Shown here in pieces: positions 46,814-59,136 of a stretch of DNA of 64,000 bases. This DNA comes from Ilex aquifolium (Eukaryota > Streptophyta > Magnoliopsida > Aquifoliales > Aquifoliaceae). Made by a program: the position numbers and the translations under genes. The DNA is taken from NCBI GenBank assembly GCA_951799425.1, contig OX637394.1, forward strand, positions 41,093,642 to 41,157,641, written 5' to 3'. The first letter of the stretch is position 1, and each line of letters begins with the position of its first letter. The notes under the pieces are model-generated. The model ran no database searches, was not told the DNA's origin, and saw only the letters and a program-made list of their open reading frames with translations.

Positions 46814-47720
46814 ATGAGGGTCAGGAAGCCACAAGAAGCCCTACAGGTGGAGGTGCTCGACCCCAAAGAAAATGATACACTAGAGAGAGGAGAGCCAGTA
46901 GAGGATCTCACACCAGTAGTCCTAGACAAAGAGCATCCAGAGAAGAGGGTGCACATTAGTTTCTCTCTCCCTGAGGATCTAGCCCGTCAGCTCGAGGATT
47001 TCTTAAGAAAAAATATGGACTTCTTCGCATGGTCACATGAGGATCTGGAAGGCATTGACCCTAAGGTCGCCACCCACCGCCTCAATCTTGATCCCCATTA
47101 CAAGCCCGTTCGTCAAAAGTTGAGAAGCGTCTCCATTGAAAGGGTGCAAGCAATAGATAAGGAGATGAGAAAACTAATAGAAAATGGAGCAGTCAGAGAA
47201 GTAGCCTATCCAGAATGGCTATCAAATGTGGTGATGGCGACCAAGGCTGATGGAAAATGGCGCCTTTGCGTCGATTTCACTGAACTCAATAAGGCGTGCC
47301 CTAAGGACAGCTACTCGTTGCCGCGAATCGACATCCTCATCGACGCCACTGCTGGTCATGAGCTGCTCACCTTTCTGGATGCATACTCCGGATATAACCT
47401 GATCAGTATGTATCCCCCAGATCAGGAAAAAACATCTTTCATTACTCCAAAGGGAACCTACTGCTACAAGGTCATGTCCTTTGAACTAAAGAATACAGGG
47501 GCGACATACCAGCGACTGGTGAACAAGATGTTCCAGTCACAATGGAAGAACAATGGAGGTATATGTGGACAACATGCTGGTAAAGAGCCTCGCCGCAGCA
47601 GACCACATAGACCACCTACAAGAGACCTTTGATGTTCTCAGAATGTACCACATGAAGCTAAACCTTGAGAAGTGCGCCTTCAGCGTCGGATCAGGAAAGT
47701 TCTTAGGCTTTATGGTCAAC
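46814..47720 (+). pseudogene. Tat element reverse transcriptase, altered active site
   Basis: The RT domain starts near VRQKLRSVS and shows WLSNVVMATKADGKWRLCVD, ELNKACPKDSYSLPRID, FLDAYSGYN and FITPKGTYCYKVM. A one-frame change near 47545 moves the palm motif to another frame, where it reads YVDN rather than the usual YVDD (about 47561-47572). The thumb piece KLNLEKCAF and a stop (TAA at about 47720) follow. The frame change plus the missing second Asp argue against activity. Confidence 0.88.
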
Positions 47721-47762
47721 TAAAGGGGAATCGAGGCAAATTCAGATAAAATCAAAACCATT

Positions 47763-48401
47763 TTGGATATGAGATCGCCCACCACAACCAAGGAGCGCCA
47801 GAACCTTAATGGAAGAATTGTAGCTCTCAACAAGTTTATCTCCAAGTCAGCAGACAAGTGCTTGCCCTTTTTCAGAATTCTTCGGAAAGCCTTTGAGTGG
47901 GGCCCTGACGCAGAGGAAGCCTTCCAAAAATTAAAAGCCTATCTAACTGCGCCCCCTCTCCTTTCCCATGCCATGCCAGGAGAATTTGTATACTTATACC
48001 TCTCCGCCTCCTCCTCTGCAGTAAGCTCAGTCCTCATTAGAGATAACGAAGGAGTACAAAGACCTGTCTACTATATAAGCAGGGCATACCGAGGAGCAGA
48101 GGTAAGGTATTCAGGGCTAGAAAAACTAGCACTCGCCCTGATCATAACAGCCAGACGACTCCGACACTATTTCCAGAGTCATACAATCGTCGTCGTCACG
48201 GATCAGCCTCTGAAGAGAATTCTGGGAAAGCCAGATGTTTCTGGAAGACACCTTAAGTGGGCAGTAGAGCTGGGTGAATTCAATGTAAAGTACCAGCCGA
48301 GGGCAGCCATCAAAGCACAAGTCTTGACAGATTTCGTTGTCGAGCTCACACCACTGGAGGAGGAGTGTTGTGGACCTTCAACATCTCCACCAGACATGTA
48401 G
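47763..48401 (+). pseudogene. Tat element native RNase H region
   Basis: One open stretch continues from the RT connection (FIRILRKAFEWGPDAEEAF-like) into the Ty3 RNase H: PPLLSHAMPGEFVYLYLSAS, PVYYISRAYRGAEVRYSGLEK, VVVTDQPLKRILGKPD, GRHLKWAVELGEFNVKYQP. The first catalytic Asp (usually YLAVS or YLDAS type) reads YLYLSAS here. A Pro/Ala/Gln-rich linker with a TAG at 48399 leads to the second RNase H. Confidence 0.85.
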
Positions 48402-48495
48402 GAAGCCTCATCAGGAGTCCCACCAGACACCCAGGCGGCCCAGGCAGGCGCCTTAGCCACCCAAGCATCTAGCCCTGGCGCCCAAGGCCAGCACC

Positions 48496-49310
48496 TTGGC
48501 GTCCACCATGTCCTCCGAGGCTCCCACTCTACCATTTCCATGCATTACAGAGTCAATGTGCTGGAAACTTTATGTGGATGGCTCTTCAACCAGCGAAGGA
48601 AGTGGAGCAAACCTAATGCTGATTAGCCCCGAAGGCACTCCAATCAAATATACCGTAAAGCTTCATTTTGCAGCCTCCAACAATAAAGAAGAATACGAAG
48701 CCCTTATCTCCGGCCTAAGGTTGGCAGTTGAAATGAAAGTCCGATACCTCATCACATACAATAACTCTCAACTAATAGTCAACCAAGTGAAGGGGGAGTT
48801 CGAAGCAAATGAGGCTAGGATGCAAGAATACTTGGCAATGGCGCAAGCCTTATTGACCAAGTTCCACCATTTTCAAATTCATCATGTTCCAAGGGAAGAC
48901 AACTCCATAGCAGATGCACTGGCCAGACTTGCCTCATCCTCAGAAGCCCCACCAAGACCAGCATTCACTGGTCACCAGTCCGAACCAAGCAGACTGGGCG
49001 TAGAGGCCACACATGTTAGCTGCATATCTTCTGAGTTCAACAGGATGACCCTCATCAAGGCATACCTTCAGGAAGGCACACTACAAGACAACCCATTAGA
49101 AGCCAAGGAGCTTAGAATGAGAGCCTCCAAGTTCACCATCCTACAGGGCATCCTGTATAAAAAGGGTTATTCCCTACCACTACTCCGCTGTTTCTCCCCA
49201 AAGGAAGCTGACTATGCCCTATGGGAAATCCATGAGGGGGTCTACAGAAACCATTTTGGAGGACACTCCTTAGCCCATAAGGCCATCAGACAAGGTTTTT
49301 TTTTTGCCTA
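48496..49310 (+). pseudogene. Tat element second RNase H and start of integrase
   Basis: An archaeal-type RNase H typical of Tat elements: YVDGSSTSEGSGANL (first Asp), NNKEEYEALISGLRLA (Glu), YNNSQLIVNQV and HVPREDNSIADALARLAS (last Asp). The usual SDSQLVV motif has become NNSQLIV, replacing a catalytic Asp with Asn. The downstream half holds the integrase zinc-binding start (EIHEGVYRNHFGGHSLAHKA) and is followed by stops after a T run (about 49296-49320). Confidence 0.88.
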
Positions 49311-51240
49311 GCATGGTTAAGGATGCTCAGGAATTCACCAAGAAATGTGACAAGTGCCAACTCTTCGCCACTGTGCCTAGACAACCACCAGAGGAGTTGA
49401 TAGCCATCACAAGTCCCTGACCCTTCTCCAAATGGGGCATCGACATCTTGGGCCCTCTAACTTTGAGCCGAGGGCAGTGTAAATTTGTGGTAGTAGCTAT
49501 AGACTACTTCACAAAATGGGCGGAGGCCGAATCCTTAGCCAAGATAATAGACGTAAAGGTCAAAGATTTTATTTGGAAAAACCTAGTCTGTCGCTTTGGA
49601 GCAATGTTATCAGAACTGGACCGATCATTGAACCGGCTAGGGGACTAGGTCAATGGTTTACTGGTTCAACTGGTCGGACCAGTCATATAATAAAAAAATA
49701 AAAAATATATATAATAATTATAAAACATCATAATTTAGCTAAAAAATATAAAATATGTCTAAAATGCATACAATTTGTCATAAAATATCATTAATTGGGT
49801 TTGCAGATAGATATCTACCAGACCAACTGGAGAAAGAGTAATCAAACCATAACTCTCCCACTGCTTCTCTCTGCCAACCCAACAACAACCCACTCACAAA
49901 TTCACTCCAATCCCTCATACAGAAAAGCATTGCACATATAGAAACTTCACAAACAAGCATAAAGATTGTATCTTTTCATTCTATCTGGAGAAAAAAAGTT
50001 CATGAAATAAATGCAGAAAGACATCAACATCCATTGAGACCGAGAGAGAAAAAGAGGGTTTAAAATCCAAGGAGCTCTCGCTAATCAAGAATTTAATACT
50101 GATGCACAAAAATAGATTCGTCAAAACTAGCTACCATGATGCATTTTTTTTTTTGTCATTAATCAGTACTTTTTGTGTGTTTTATTGGCATATTTGCAAC
50201 AGAATCTGAAGGGCACATGAGTGCGCCTGAGTGATCGCCTGAGACGAAGCTGCTCGCTGCTCGCTGCTCGCTAGAAGAAGCTGCTGCCTTATGCTTTTGC
50301 GAGATTTAGGGCAAAATCAAAAAAATGGCCCAAATAAAAATTGAACTGTTCAAATTTTTTTATTTTTTTTGACTTCAAACCGTCTAGTTCACAGTTTTCT
50401 CCAAAAATCGGCTGGTTTGGCGGTTTTCATCCGGTTCTCTTTCTTATCCGGTTTAACTAGTCAATCGGACCGGTTAAAGTCCCGGTTCATGGTTGAATCG
50501 GCCGGTCCAGTCCGGTTCTGATAACACTGCTTTGGAGTGCCCCACATCATAGTCAGTGACAACGCTAAGCAGTTTGATAACAAGCTCCTAAACTCTTTTT
50601 GTGCCGACCTCCAGATAAAACAGCCTCATTCTAGCCCCGCACACCCGTAGACAAATGGGCAGACAAAGGTCACAGTGAGGACAATATTACGCAATCTGAA
50701 GACGAGGCTGGAAAGAGCGAAGGGACTCTAGGTAAAAGAGCTCCCGGGTGTATTGTGGGCCTACCGAACGACGCCAAGGGCCCCGACTGGAGAAACTCCT
50801 TTCTCACTCGCCTTTGTAACCGAAGCAGTCATACCTGTGGAGATTGTGATACATTCTCTAAGGGTCCAACACCACGATCTCATCACCAATGAGGAAGGAC
50901 TCCACGTTAACCTCGACTTGGTGGAGGAGGAAAGATAGATGATCATGGTTCGGAATGCGGAGTACAAGTGCCGCATGACGAGATACTACAACTCGATGGT
51001 GAAGTCTCGCTCCTTCCTACCAGGAGACCTAGTTCTGAAGAAAGTAATCAAATCCACAAAGAATTCACGAGAAGGGAAGCTTGGACCAAATTGGGAAAGG
51101 TCTTACGTCGTGACAGAGATAGTGAGACCAGGCACCTACAGAATCCAGAATTCTGAGGGAAAAATCTTACCTCATCCATGGAAATGTTGAACATCTCAAG
51201 AGGTACTATCAATAACACTTGAGGAGGGCAGAAGTAATAA
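49311..51240 (+). pseudogene. Tat element integrase, split by a hAT insertion
   Basis: Upstream part: KKCDKCQ-like cysteines near 49340, then WGIDILGPLT, VVAIDYFTKWAEAE and KDFIWKNLVCRFG to 49601. Downstream part resumes at 50530 with GVPHIIVSDNAKQFDN and NGQTKVT, then LWAYRTTPRAPTGETPFSLA (50750-50815) and the C-terminal SRSFLPGDLVLKKV / GPNWERSYVV block to about 51190. Stops in both parts and the 928-bp hAT element make it inactive. Confidence 0.87.
49602..50529. mobile_element. Nonautonomous hAT element, 928 bp, inside the Tat integrase
   Basis: Ends CAATGTTATCAGAACTGGACCG and CCGGTTCTGATAACACTG are inverted repeats. The 8-bp target duplication CTTTGGAG (49594-49601 and 50530-50537) is exact. 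The terminal regions contain GACCGGTTxAA-type words. There is no transposase. Removing it in thought rejoins the integrase reading frame, which confirms the boundaries. Confidence 0.95.
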
Positions 51241-51445
51241 AGCTGAAGGACTTGATTTTATTTTATTTTTTCCTTTTTAATCAAAGGACTTGTACCTTTT
51301 TTGGGATTATGGCCCACCATTACTTGTTATAAGCAACCATGAAATAAATTTTTTTGAGTTTACTCCAAAAGATCCCTTGCATTCTATTTCAAATAAACAT
51401 TAGTGTCAAAAAACAAATTTTTACAAAAGCAAGGAAACACACTGC

Positions 51446-53500
51446 CTATCTACCAACCCAAAAATAAAAATAAAAATCAAGAGTCCTCAGCACTCTGACT
51501 ACTCTCACTGCCGTCGCCCTCCTCGACCTCGTCCTCTGCACCATCAGAGTCACCATCATCACCATCAGCATCATTGTCTGGTGGCGCCTCATATGAGACA
51601 AAACCCGAAAAGTCAATGTCAGGGAAAGCAGCAGAAATCTTTTCTCAGAGCTATTCATAGCCATCAATGAAGGCATCTGCAAGGCCACTATCTGAATCAG
51701 CCTTGGCCTTGACGGCCCTCTCATAAGCCAATCGCAGTTCCGCCTCAGCCCAGGAAACCCTCTCGCAAGCTGCCTTCAACTCTGCTTTCGCTCTCAAGCG
51801 GGCAGTCTCACCATCATCCTCAAGCTTAGCGGCCCTCTACCGGGTCGCCACAAGTTCAGCCTGGAAAGCCTCACTATCAGCCTCGAGCTTAGCAATCATC
51901 TCTTGAATGCCAGTAGCTCCCTTTTCATAGCTTCATGAGCAAGCATCTCCTCCCTCACGGTCGAGCTCAGATTGTTAAACTGAATAGCCCTTGAAAAAAG
52001 GCATATAGACACGGCTGAAACCTGGAAAAAGATAAGGAAATGTTAGCGCCTAAAGAAAGCACAAAGGCAAGGAAGAGAACAGATCCTTACTTGTGCCAAG
52101 CCTTCCAAGACAGTGTCAATAATGCCCTCGGTGCCCCGAGCACCAACCTGCCCAATCTGTACGGGGAACACGAATCTTCCAAGTCGTTCCCTGACAATCC
52201 GCACATCATCCAGCATGGAGACAGTCTGAGAGCCTACCCCTATAGAAGTCCCTGCATGAGGGTTTGATGAATGGGGGACAAGAGGTGTGGTCGCTTGGGG
52301 AGTCTCTGAAGGAGTTGTTGACTGGGGAGGCACCATTGGAGGGGTCATCTGAGAAGGGCTCGCCAGAGCATCACTCACCCTAGCCATTTTAGGAGGAGTC
52401 CTCCTAGTGAAATAACGGGACTCCACCACTGTCCTATCCACTGCGGAGGGATAAAGTGTTACCCTGAAGAAAAACTAAGTAAAGAAAGAGAATCCTAAGA
52501 GAATCAACATACATTTTCTCTTCAAGGAAAAGCCACCAGGCCTTGGAAGAGGGTGCACCGACTCTAGCACTTCTAGAGAGAGGGTCTCTAGCCTCACCTT
52601 CTTTAAGCATGAGGGTTCCGAAGTCCTTCACAGGATGGGCCTTCATAGTTTGCAGTTTTCATTCTTGGTCTTTTGAGAGCACCGAGGAACCTGGAAGAAA
52701 TGTGATGAGTACACATTCGTAAAAAAGGCGAAGGAAAAAGAATGGGAGTGGGCATACCAATTCTCTTAGGAATGTCCCATCTCGCTGGTACCAAATCCCT
52801 GTCAGTCTCTGAAGCCCACTCTCCTCCAACAAACAGAAAGCGAGTTTTTTAGCTATGGCAATTAGAGCGCAATCCAGTAATCAACTTTCCTCCCCTCAGA
52901 GTGAAGTAGTACCAGCCACGATTAGGAGTAGGAGTCTCACTCAAAGTATAGGCCGCACAAAACTCTTCAGGATAAACATCCTCATGATGCACCTTCCTCC
53001 ACAGTGCAAGGAATCCCAGCAGAACTCTCCAACCATTGGATGCCAAGCGCCATGGTGCAAGGGAAAAACAATGGAGAATGCGACAAACGAAGGAAGGCAT
53101 GGGAAACCTTAGCCAGCCTCAAGCACCTCCTCATAAATAGAAATGTCTCCAAAGGAGTCGTCACAAGCAGGGTCACCCATTTCAGCTCGACGGCACAGGA
53201 CCACAGGATGAATACCATAAGTAGAAACAATCTGCAGAATATCAGCATCATTATTGAGAGTACTAGAAATGGTACTTACTTTAGATCCATCGTCATCAAG
53301 AGTGACTTTTCCTCGGTATCTATTACGAGGACGAAGAGAGACACTGTTTGAACCAATATCAGAAGAGCCTTAAGAAGTCGGGGTCCGAGGGATACCGCCT
53401 GGACGAACCATACCATCCACCACTTGCCTGGAGTCGCCTCAAAAAATACCAGCGTTCCCCGACGTACCAACCTCTGTAGCTCCTTGCCCAACATCCACTG
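51446..53500 (-). pseudogene. Antisense ORF of the Tat element, decayed
   Basis: Between the integrase and the 3' LTR, the - strand shows coherent coding pieces. From 5' to 3' on that strand: FGDISIYEEVLEAG and MPSFVCRILHCFSLAPWRLA (about 53150-53040), SNGWRVLLGFLALWRKV, EEFCAAYTLSETPTPNRGWY and YFTLRGGKLITGLRSN (to about 52860). Later comes an Ala/Glu/Lys-rich coiled coil (AAKLEDDGETARLRAKAELK, about 51840-51700) and a strongly acidic tail (DADGDDGDSDGAEDEVEEGD, about 51570-51500). Stops and shifts separate the pieces. Antisense ORFs at this place are known in Tat elements; function unsettled. Exact exon limits cannot be drawn. Confidence 0.7.
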
Positions 53501-54256
53501 CCACGCCCGACCTGTCCAGCAGTGAGGACCCCGTTGGCGCCGCCCGTTCGCGCCTAGCCGACGCCACCGACGTGCCCGCTAGGCCATGATGCCCAACACC
53601 CGGCGATGCCGCTGCGCGCTCGTCTGGCCGAGCTTAGGGCACGGTGATGCCTTCTCCACGATCAGCACACCCATCAGCCAATGGCGCCTCGCCTAACGGC
53701 GCCCCTGGTGCCTTACCCTCAGCGCTGGTCTCCTCTTCGCCATTGACGCCCACGGTGGCCCTAGCCTCACCAATGCCGACTTGGGCTCCAGCCTCGACGA
53801 CACCTGCCTAGATCCCTACCTCTCCAACGCTGACTGGTCCCCCTGTTCTGTCGGAATGCTCCTAAGCCCTTGCATCAACACTGATCGCTCCATCTCGTAT
53901 CTCCTCTTTCACTTGACATCGATCTCTGAGCACTCAACTCAGGAATGGGATCACAAGCCTCACTCATCCTACCTCTTACCTTTGTTCTTGGGTATCTCAC
54001 AAAGAAACCCTCTTTCAAGTTGTATGGAATGAATAGAAAATGAAAAACCCCAATTTATAGCCTAGGGTTTTTAAAATCCTAATGGGAGATAAAATGGGGG
54101 GAGTTTACATAGCAAGAGATGTCCTACAGAGATGAGCTATATCAAAAGAAAAAAAAAAAGTCATCAGTCAGGAGGGGTCTTCGTCAGTCAGAGTCCAAGT
54201 TTAGCTAAATGTCATTTTGTCCAAGTTTTATTGGACTAGGGGCATTGGGGGGCAAA

Positions 54257-54833
54257 TGATGGGCCCGGCCTAGGGCCCAACTTGAATAAAGGATCCGCCT
54301 GGACAAAACCCGATGGGCCCAGCCCAAAAGAGATCCTTGTTTAGTCAGTCTCATCAAAGCTCCAAGAGCCACGTCATCAAGGAGTAAGCAACGCCATCCC
54401 AAGAGCCTCATCCATGCCACTTGGGGTAAGGAGTGGAGAAGTCAACCACGTCGTCCTTAGACCTAGTCTTGAGGATAGCACTATAACCGCCTCAGCCGTT
54501 GCGAGGAAAACGTCAACTCCACTAAATTAGCTACTTAGTTACTGAAAAGACACCTCAGTCTGTTAAGAGACTATAAATTGTAAGCCCCATCAATACATAG
54601 GGGGCATCGATAACTCTCATCTCTCTCTCACATTCTTGAGCTATACCTGTAGCTCTCACCCGAGCACACAACACTCTCCCTGAAGTAATAAAACACCAAG
54701 ACCATCCTAGTCCTTCATAGTGGAATAGGTCACGTTGACCGAACCACTCTATATATGTGTTAGTTTTCTTCTTATTCGTTTACTGCATTAATTACTTGAC
54801 GAGTGGTGCATAAAACTAATTTGTGCATCATCA
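54257..54833 (+). repeat. 3' LTR of the Tat element
   Basis: 577 bp, collinear with the 5' LTR but with many substitutions and small indels. Its U3 start follows the purine tract GGGGGGCAAA. Confidence 0.93.
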
Positions 54834-54838
54834 ACCTC

Positions 54839-55120
54839 ATCTATAATTGTCTACCCCTTTTTTTCCTGATCTGGAGAGAGAGAGAGATAGAGACCCTTAG
54901 AGGACACCCGGGCTACCTCTGTCTAATTATGTTCAAGTCCATTTAGAAATGCACATTGCTACAAACCCGTTTCTTGAGATTTTAAACAATACAATGATTG
55001 GACTGAAAAAAAGGACTCTCTGAATAGCAATGACAAAGCACCTGAGCTTCCATTTTGCCAGACCGACAAACCCTTGTGGTTAACTTGAGCTCCTGGAACT
55101 CCTGGTGGTGTTCCATGATA
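54839..55120. other. Spacer and likely 3' UTR of the minus-strand gene
   Basis: Between the Tat target duplication and the stop of the - strand gene; contains a short GA tract (54875-54890). The UTR end is not determined. Confidence 0.4.
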
Positions 55121-55636
55121 TTAGTCATCATCGGATGAACTATCTGATGGCATCCCAAAGTCATCTGCTATTGTCGTATCCTACATACACATTGCAAACT
55201 ATTTTATTGTAATTGAAGATACTAATAACCCACCATTTTGTTTTGGTTTGTTTTTTTGGGGGGAAGGGTGTTTGTGGGGAAGATGATATGAAAGGAAAAC
55301 AATACCGGCATCTTATCCCAGTCCTTTAGCTTAGAATTCGTTAACATAAAATTATCACGCAATGGAGCCCATGCAGGGCCTTCACCATCTGCTGGGCCTG
55401 TAGATATAGGAATCTATACATAAAACCATGAAATAAGAAATCTGCATATGTGAAACATAAAGGAATTTGTGTCATGATTCCCAATTCACTAAAAGCTCAA
55501 ACACGAAGTCAAAATTACTTCTGCTAAAAAGCTACAAAAAAGAGAAGAGAACAAACCTTGGCAGGCATGTCAGTAAATTGGGATGACCTCTTGCCTAACT
55601 CAGAGAAAAAGGTTTCTTTCCACTTCTTCCTTATGG
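55121..55636 (-). CDS. Last three exons of an unidentified gene with an acidic tail
   Basis: On the - strand three exons read continuously: 55636-55557 (KKWKETFFSELGKRSSQFTD then MPAK), 55413-55306 (IPISTGPADGEGPAWAPLRD, NFMLTNSKLKDWDKMP) and 55180-55121 (DTTIADDFGMPSDSSSDDD, stop TAA). Junctions have proper GT and AG signals and phases agree (first exon enters with 2 nt of a split codon). The sequence is hydrophilic, ending in a Ser/Asp-rich tail as in many nuclear or cytosolic proteins; I do not recognise the family. Upstream exons are not visible before the copia LTR at 55792. The gene may continue past that element (beyond 61208) or be truncated. Confidence 0.7.
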
Positions 55637-58199
55637 CTGGAAGGTTTTAAGACATAATATGTCACCAGAGTCAGAATTTAACACTATAAAATGGCAAAAA
55701 GGACACATGAATCTATATAAAAACGACGTCGTTCAGCATTTTAGCTTTCATACAAAATTGGATGGAGTAAAACCAATTGCCATGAAAAATTTGTTAGAAG
55801 CTATTTAGCCTGTTATTTTTATCTTTACTTTTACAAAAGGTACTTTTGTCAGTTTAATATTTGAACGATAAATATCAGTGACAGAGGGAGAGAACCTGAA
55901 ATCTCTTCTCTTTTTCCGTCATCTTTCTTTTTTCTCTATTTTTTCTCCTTTACATTACTTCAATATGGTGTCAGAGCGGATTTCGTGATTCATATTCATC
56001 TATATGCGGAACAAAACCATTTTTTTTTGGTCTGCCGGAAAAAAAAGTTTCTATTTTTTTTTCGGATTTTTTTCATGTCTATTAGAAAAAAAAATTAAAA
56101 AAAAAAACATAATAAAAAAAATCAATACCTTGGTCAACTTGATGAATAGAGTTCATCTATAATTTTTATGAATATTTTTGAACTTAATTGGTACATCATT
56201 TGATTTTTTTTTTCCCGAAAAAATACGTTTTTTTTTTTTTTTTAAGATCTACGATTTTCAGCCTTTTTTCGAGGGATTTGCTTGGAATTTGTGGATTTAT
56301 TATTTTGAATTCGCTGATTTGTGCTGAATTCGTTCTGAATTCGCGAATTGGCGTTCGAAACGTGAGTTTGTTGGGGTTGATGGACGAATCATGTGATCTA
56401 GACCATAACCCTCTCAAGGTATGAAAATAAGCTACTAAAGAGGAATCCTTCTGCTAGTATTGTGAATCCGATAGTTCAACTCTTAAACTGTGTCATGTTG
56501 CCCATCGTTGAGTAGGTTTGTGATATTGCCTCCAAAATCTCCTTCGCAATATGTAGAAACAAATAACCATTATTAATCTCTAGTTGCATAGAGTGTAATA
56601 GTCAAGGCATAACCATTGAGTTCTCAGCCTCCCACTTATTATAAAGTGGATCACCAATCTTCGGTTCCTCAGTTTTTCCAGTCAAGTAATTCATCTTTCC
56701 CTTACTCCTAACAAACAATATAGTTGACTGTGACCCGACAAGGCAATTGTGTCTATCAAGCTTCACTGTCATAATTTGTAGGTTGAGATTTTCAGTCTGA
56801 ACTCCAATCTGACTTACAACATCTTTTGACTTGAAGCCTTTTTTTAGATTTGCGATTTCCAGCCTTCTTCCGCGAATTCAAAATAATAAATCCGTGAATT
56901 CTGTAATCATAATCCGCGTATTGCACTTTTTTAGAATTAACTCCACAATTACAAAAAAAAAAAAATAGACTAATTATTAAGTTGCATCGAGGCCCCAGCC
57001 AAACTTTTTAGTGCTCCATTGCCCCAAAGTTGAGGCCTAATCTTTGTTTGCCCAGCATAGCAGTAAGTTGTGGTATTTATAACTGTTAAGTCATTCCAGT
57101 TTCTGATAGCCTACCGATGTGGGATGACTGTTGTGCTATTTATAGCTATGGAACCATTTAACTTGGTGATAGTTTATCGATGTGGGATGAATGTTTTGCT
57201 CTAAAAGTCCATTGTGCTTCCTTATTTCTTTATCACTAATAAGTAATTCTTTTTCTCATTTTTAGCACCTCGACATCCTCTTTTTCTGTGTGTATCACAA
57301 TATAAATTTGACGCTCTTAGTTAACCTCCTGCACTCAACTTTTTTTGAAATTTCTCAATGTCCCTCTCCTTCCCACTCTATGTGATCTAGGTTATGGCAG
57401 GAATTGGATCACTATCAGATACTTGACATGGAGTGTGCTAAACATATCTCAAAATAGAAGTTGATTGAACATGAGAGAAATATTGAGTTTCTTGCTGGAT
57501 TGAATCCTAAGTTTGATTAAATTAGGAATGAAATCCTAAAGATGAACATCTTCTTTCAATACGAGAGGTATATGCTTATATTGAGTTAGAAGAGAGCAGA
57601 CGAGGGATCATACACCATCCTATTCCATCCTTCATAGTGTCTTTCAAGACTTTGTCACGAGGAATACGATTGATTGTGGCAAGGAGAGAGATCATCTTCA
57701 CTTTCTGAATTTTCAGGAGCCAGGTGATGCTACCATTACACAAGCTCATAGTCAAAAAGATGTGATACTTTTGAAGAGTAGATTTGGCTACTACATTGGA
57801 GATTAGGACATCCTCCATTTGTTTCATTGCAAAAATCATTTACTTCTTTGTTTTCTAGGTTAAATGTCTTTCAATTTCCTTGTGAAGTATGTGAACTTAC
57901 AAAACACCATCATGTGTCATTTCCTATTAGTTTCAATAAAAGTACTTATTCTTCATATTGATGTTTGAGGACCTTCCCAAGTTGCTAGCATGTTTGGTAT
58001 TTGATGGTTTGTGATATTTATTGATGATTTTTCTCGTACCACTTGGGTTTCTTTGTTGAAAGAAAATAAAAAACTATTCTCTTGTTTCCCGACATTCCAC
58101 AAGATGATACTTACTCAATGTAGTACTGAAGTATAAATTGTCGTTTTGATAATGTTGGTGAGTACGTTTATGGGGGACTTCAATCCTATTTTGCTTAAT

Positions 58200-58420
58200 T
58201 GGTATTATTCACCAAACAATTTGTATTGATACACCTCAGCAAAATGGGATTGCTTAGAGAAAGAATCGTCATCTAATAGAAGTTACGAGGGCCATGATGT
58301 TTTCTATGAATGTTCCAGTGTCATATTGGGGAGATGCAATCCTTACCTTGGGATATCTTATCAATAGAATGTCTTCTCGAGTTCTAAACTTTTGGTCATC
58401 AATTGAGGTATTATCTTCGT
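58200..58420 (+). pseudogene. Copia integrase fragment
   Basis: Shows ICIDTPQQNGIA, then RHLIEVTRAMMFSMNVPVSY and WGDAILTLGYLINRMSSRVL, the end of the copia integrase core and the conserved block behind it. A stop follows QQNGIA and another frame begins after FWSSIEVLSSF. Confidence 0.8.
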
Positions 58421-59136
58421 TTTCTTCCTCTTCTTCCCCTTCTTTCTATAACTGTTTTTCAGTTTCTCCTCGGGTGTTTAGATGTGTTTGCTTTGTTCAT
58501 GTTCTTGCTTGGCTCCGAAGTAAGTAAGATCCTAAAGCAACCAAATACATATTTCTTGGTTATTTTCCTACACAAAAAGGTTACAAATGTTTTTATCCTC
58601 CTTTGGGTAAAAGATTTGTTTCTATGGATGTCACCTTTTTTGAAACGATGGTCTATTTCTCCCTAGAGACTTCTCTTTAGGGGAAGAATCTGAGTGAAGA
58701 TAAGTCTGGGTTTGTTCTCTCATCTGCTTCATCAGTGACTTTCTTTTCATTGAACAAGAACATGACAATAATGAGGAAAAATAACAGCAAGAACAATAGG
58801 AATTACAAGTTTATTCAAGAAAGCAAAAGGATAAGGTTATCTCTAATCCACCGCCTTGCCAGACAATTTCCTCGGGATCAGGTAATCCAGTTCTTGAGTT
58901 TGCATATGATATTCCCATTGCTCTTCGTAAAGGTGTTCGAGCTTGTGCTCAACATCTCATATCTAATTGTGTATCTTGCATCACCTCTCACCCTCTTATC
59001 GAGCTTTTGCATCGCAATTATCCTTTGTGCTTGTTCAGTTCCTAATTATTCATAGGATGAACTAAATGATTCAAGTGAAAGGAAATAATGTTTCAAAAGA
59101 TGAAAACACTTCAAAAAAATAATTTGTGGAAACTAG

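Larger units (their letters stand above)
44221..54833 (+). mobile_element. Tat-lineage Ty3 retrotransposon, 10.6 kb, both LTRs and target duplication
   Basis: LTRs: 44221-44804 and 54257-54833, both opening TGATGGGCCCGGCCTAGGGCCCAA and closing GCATCATCA. A 5-bp target duplication ACCTC is present at 44216-44220 and 54834-54838. A primer-binding region TTTGGTGTTGTCTGTGGG follows the left LTR; a purine tract TTGGGGGGCAAA precedes the right one. Order: gag, protease, RT, RNase H, a second (archaeal-type) RNase H, integrase, then about 3 kb with an antisense coding region. The dual RNase H and the antisense ORF mark the Tat (Retand-like) group. Coding parts carry many stops and shifts, and a hAT element splits the integrase. 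The LTRs differ at many positions, so the insertion is old. Confidence 0.93.
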
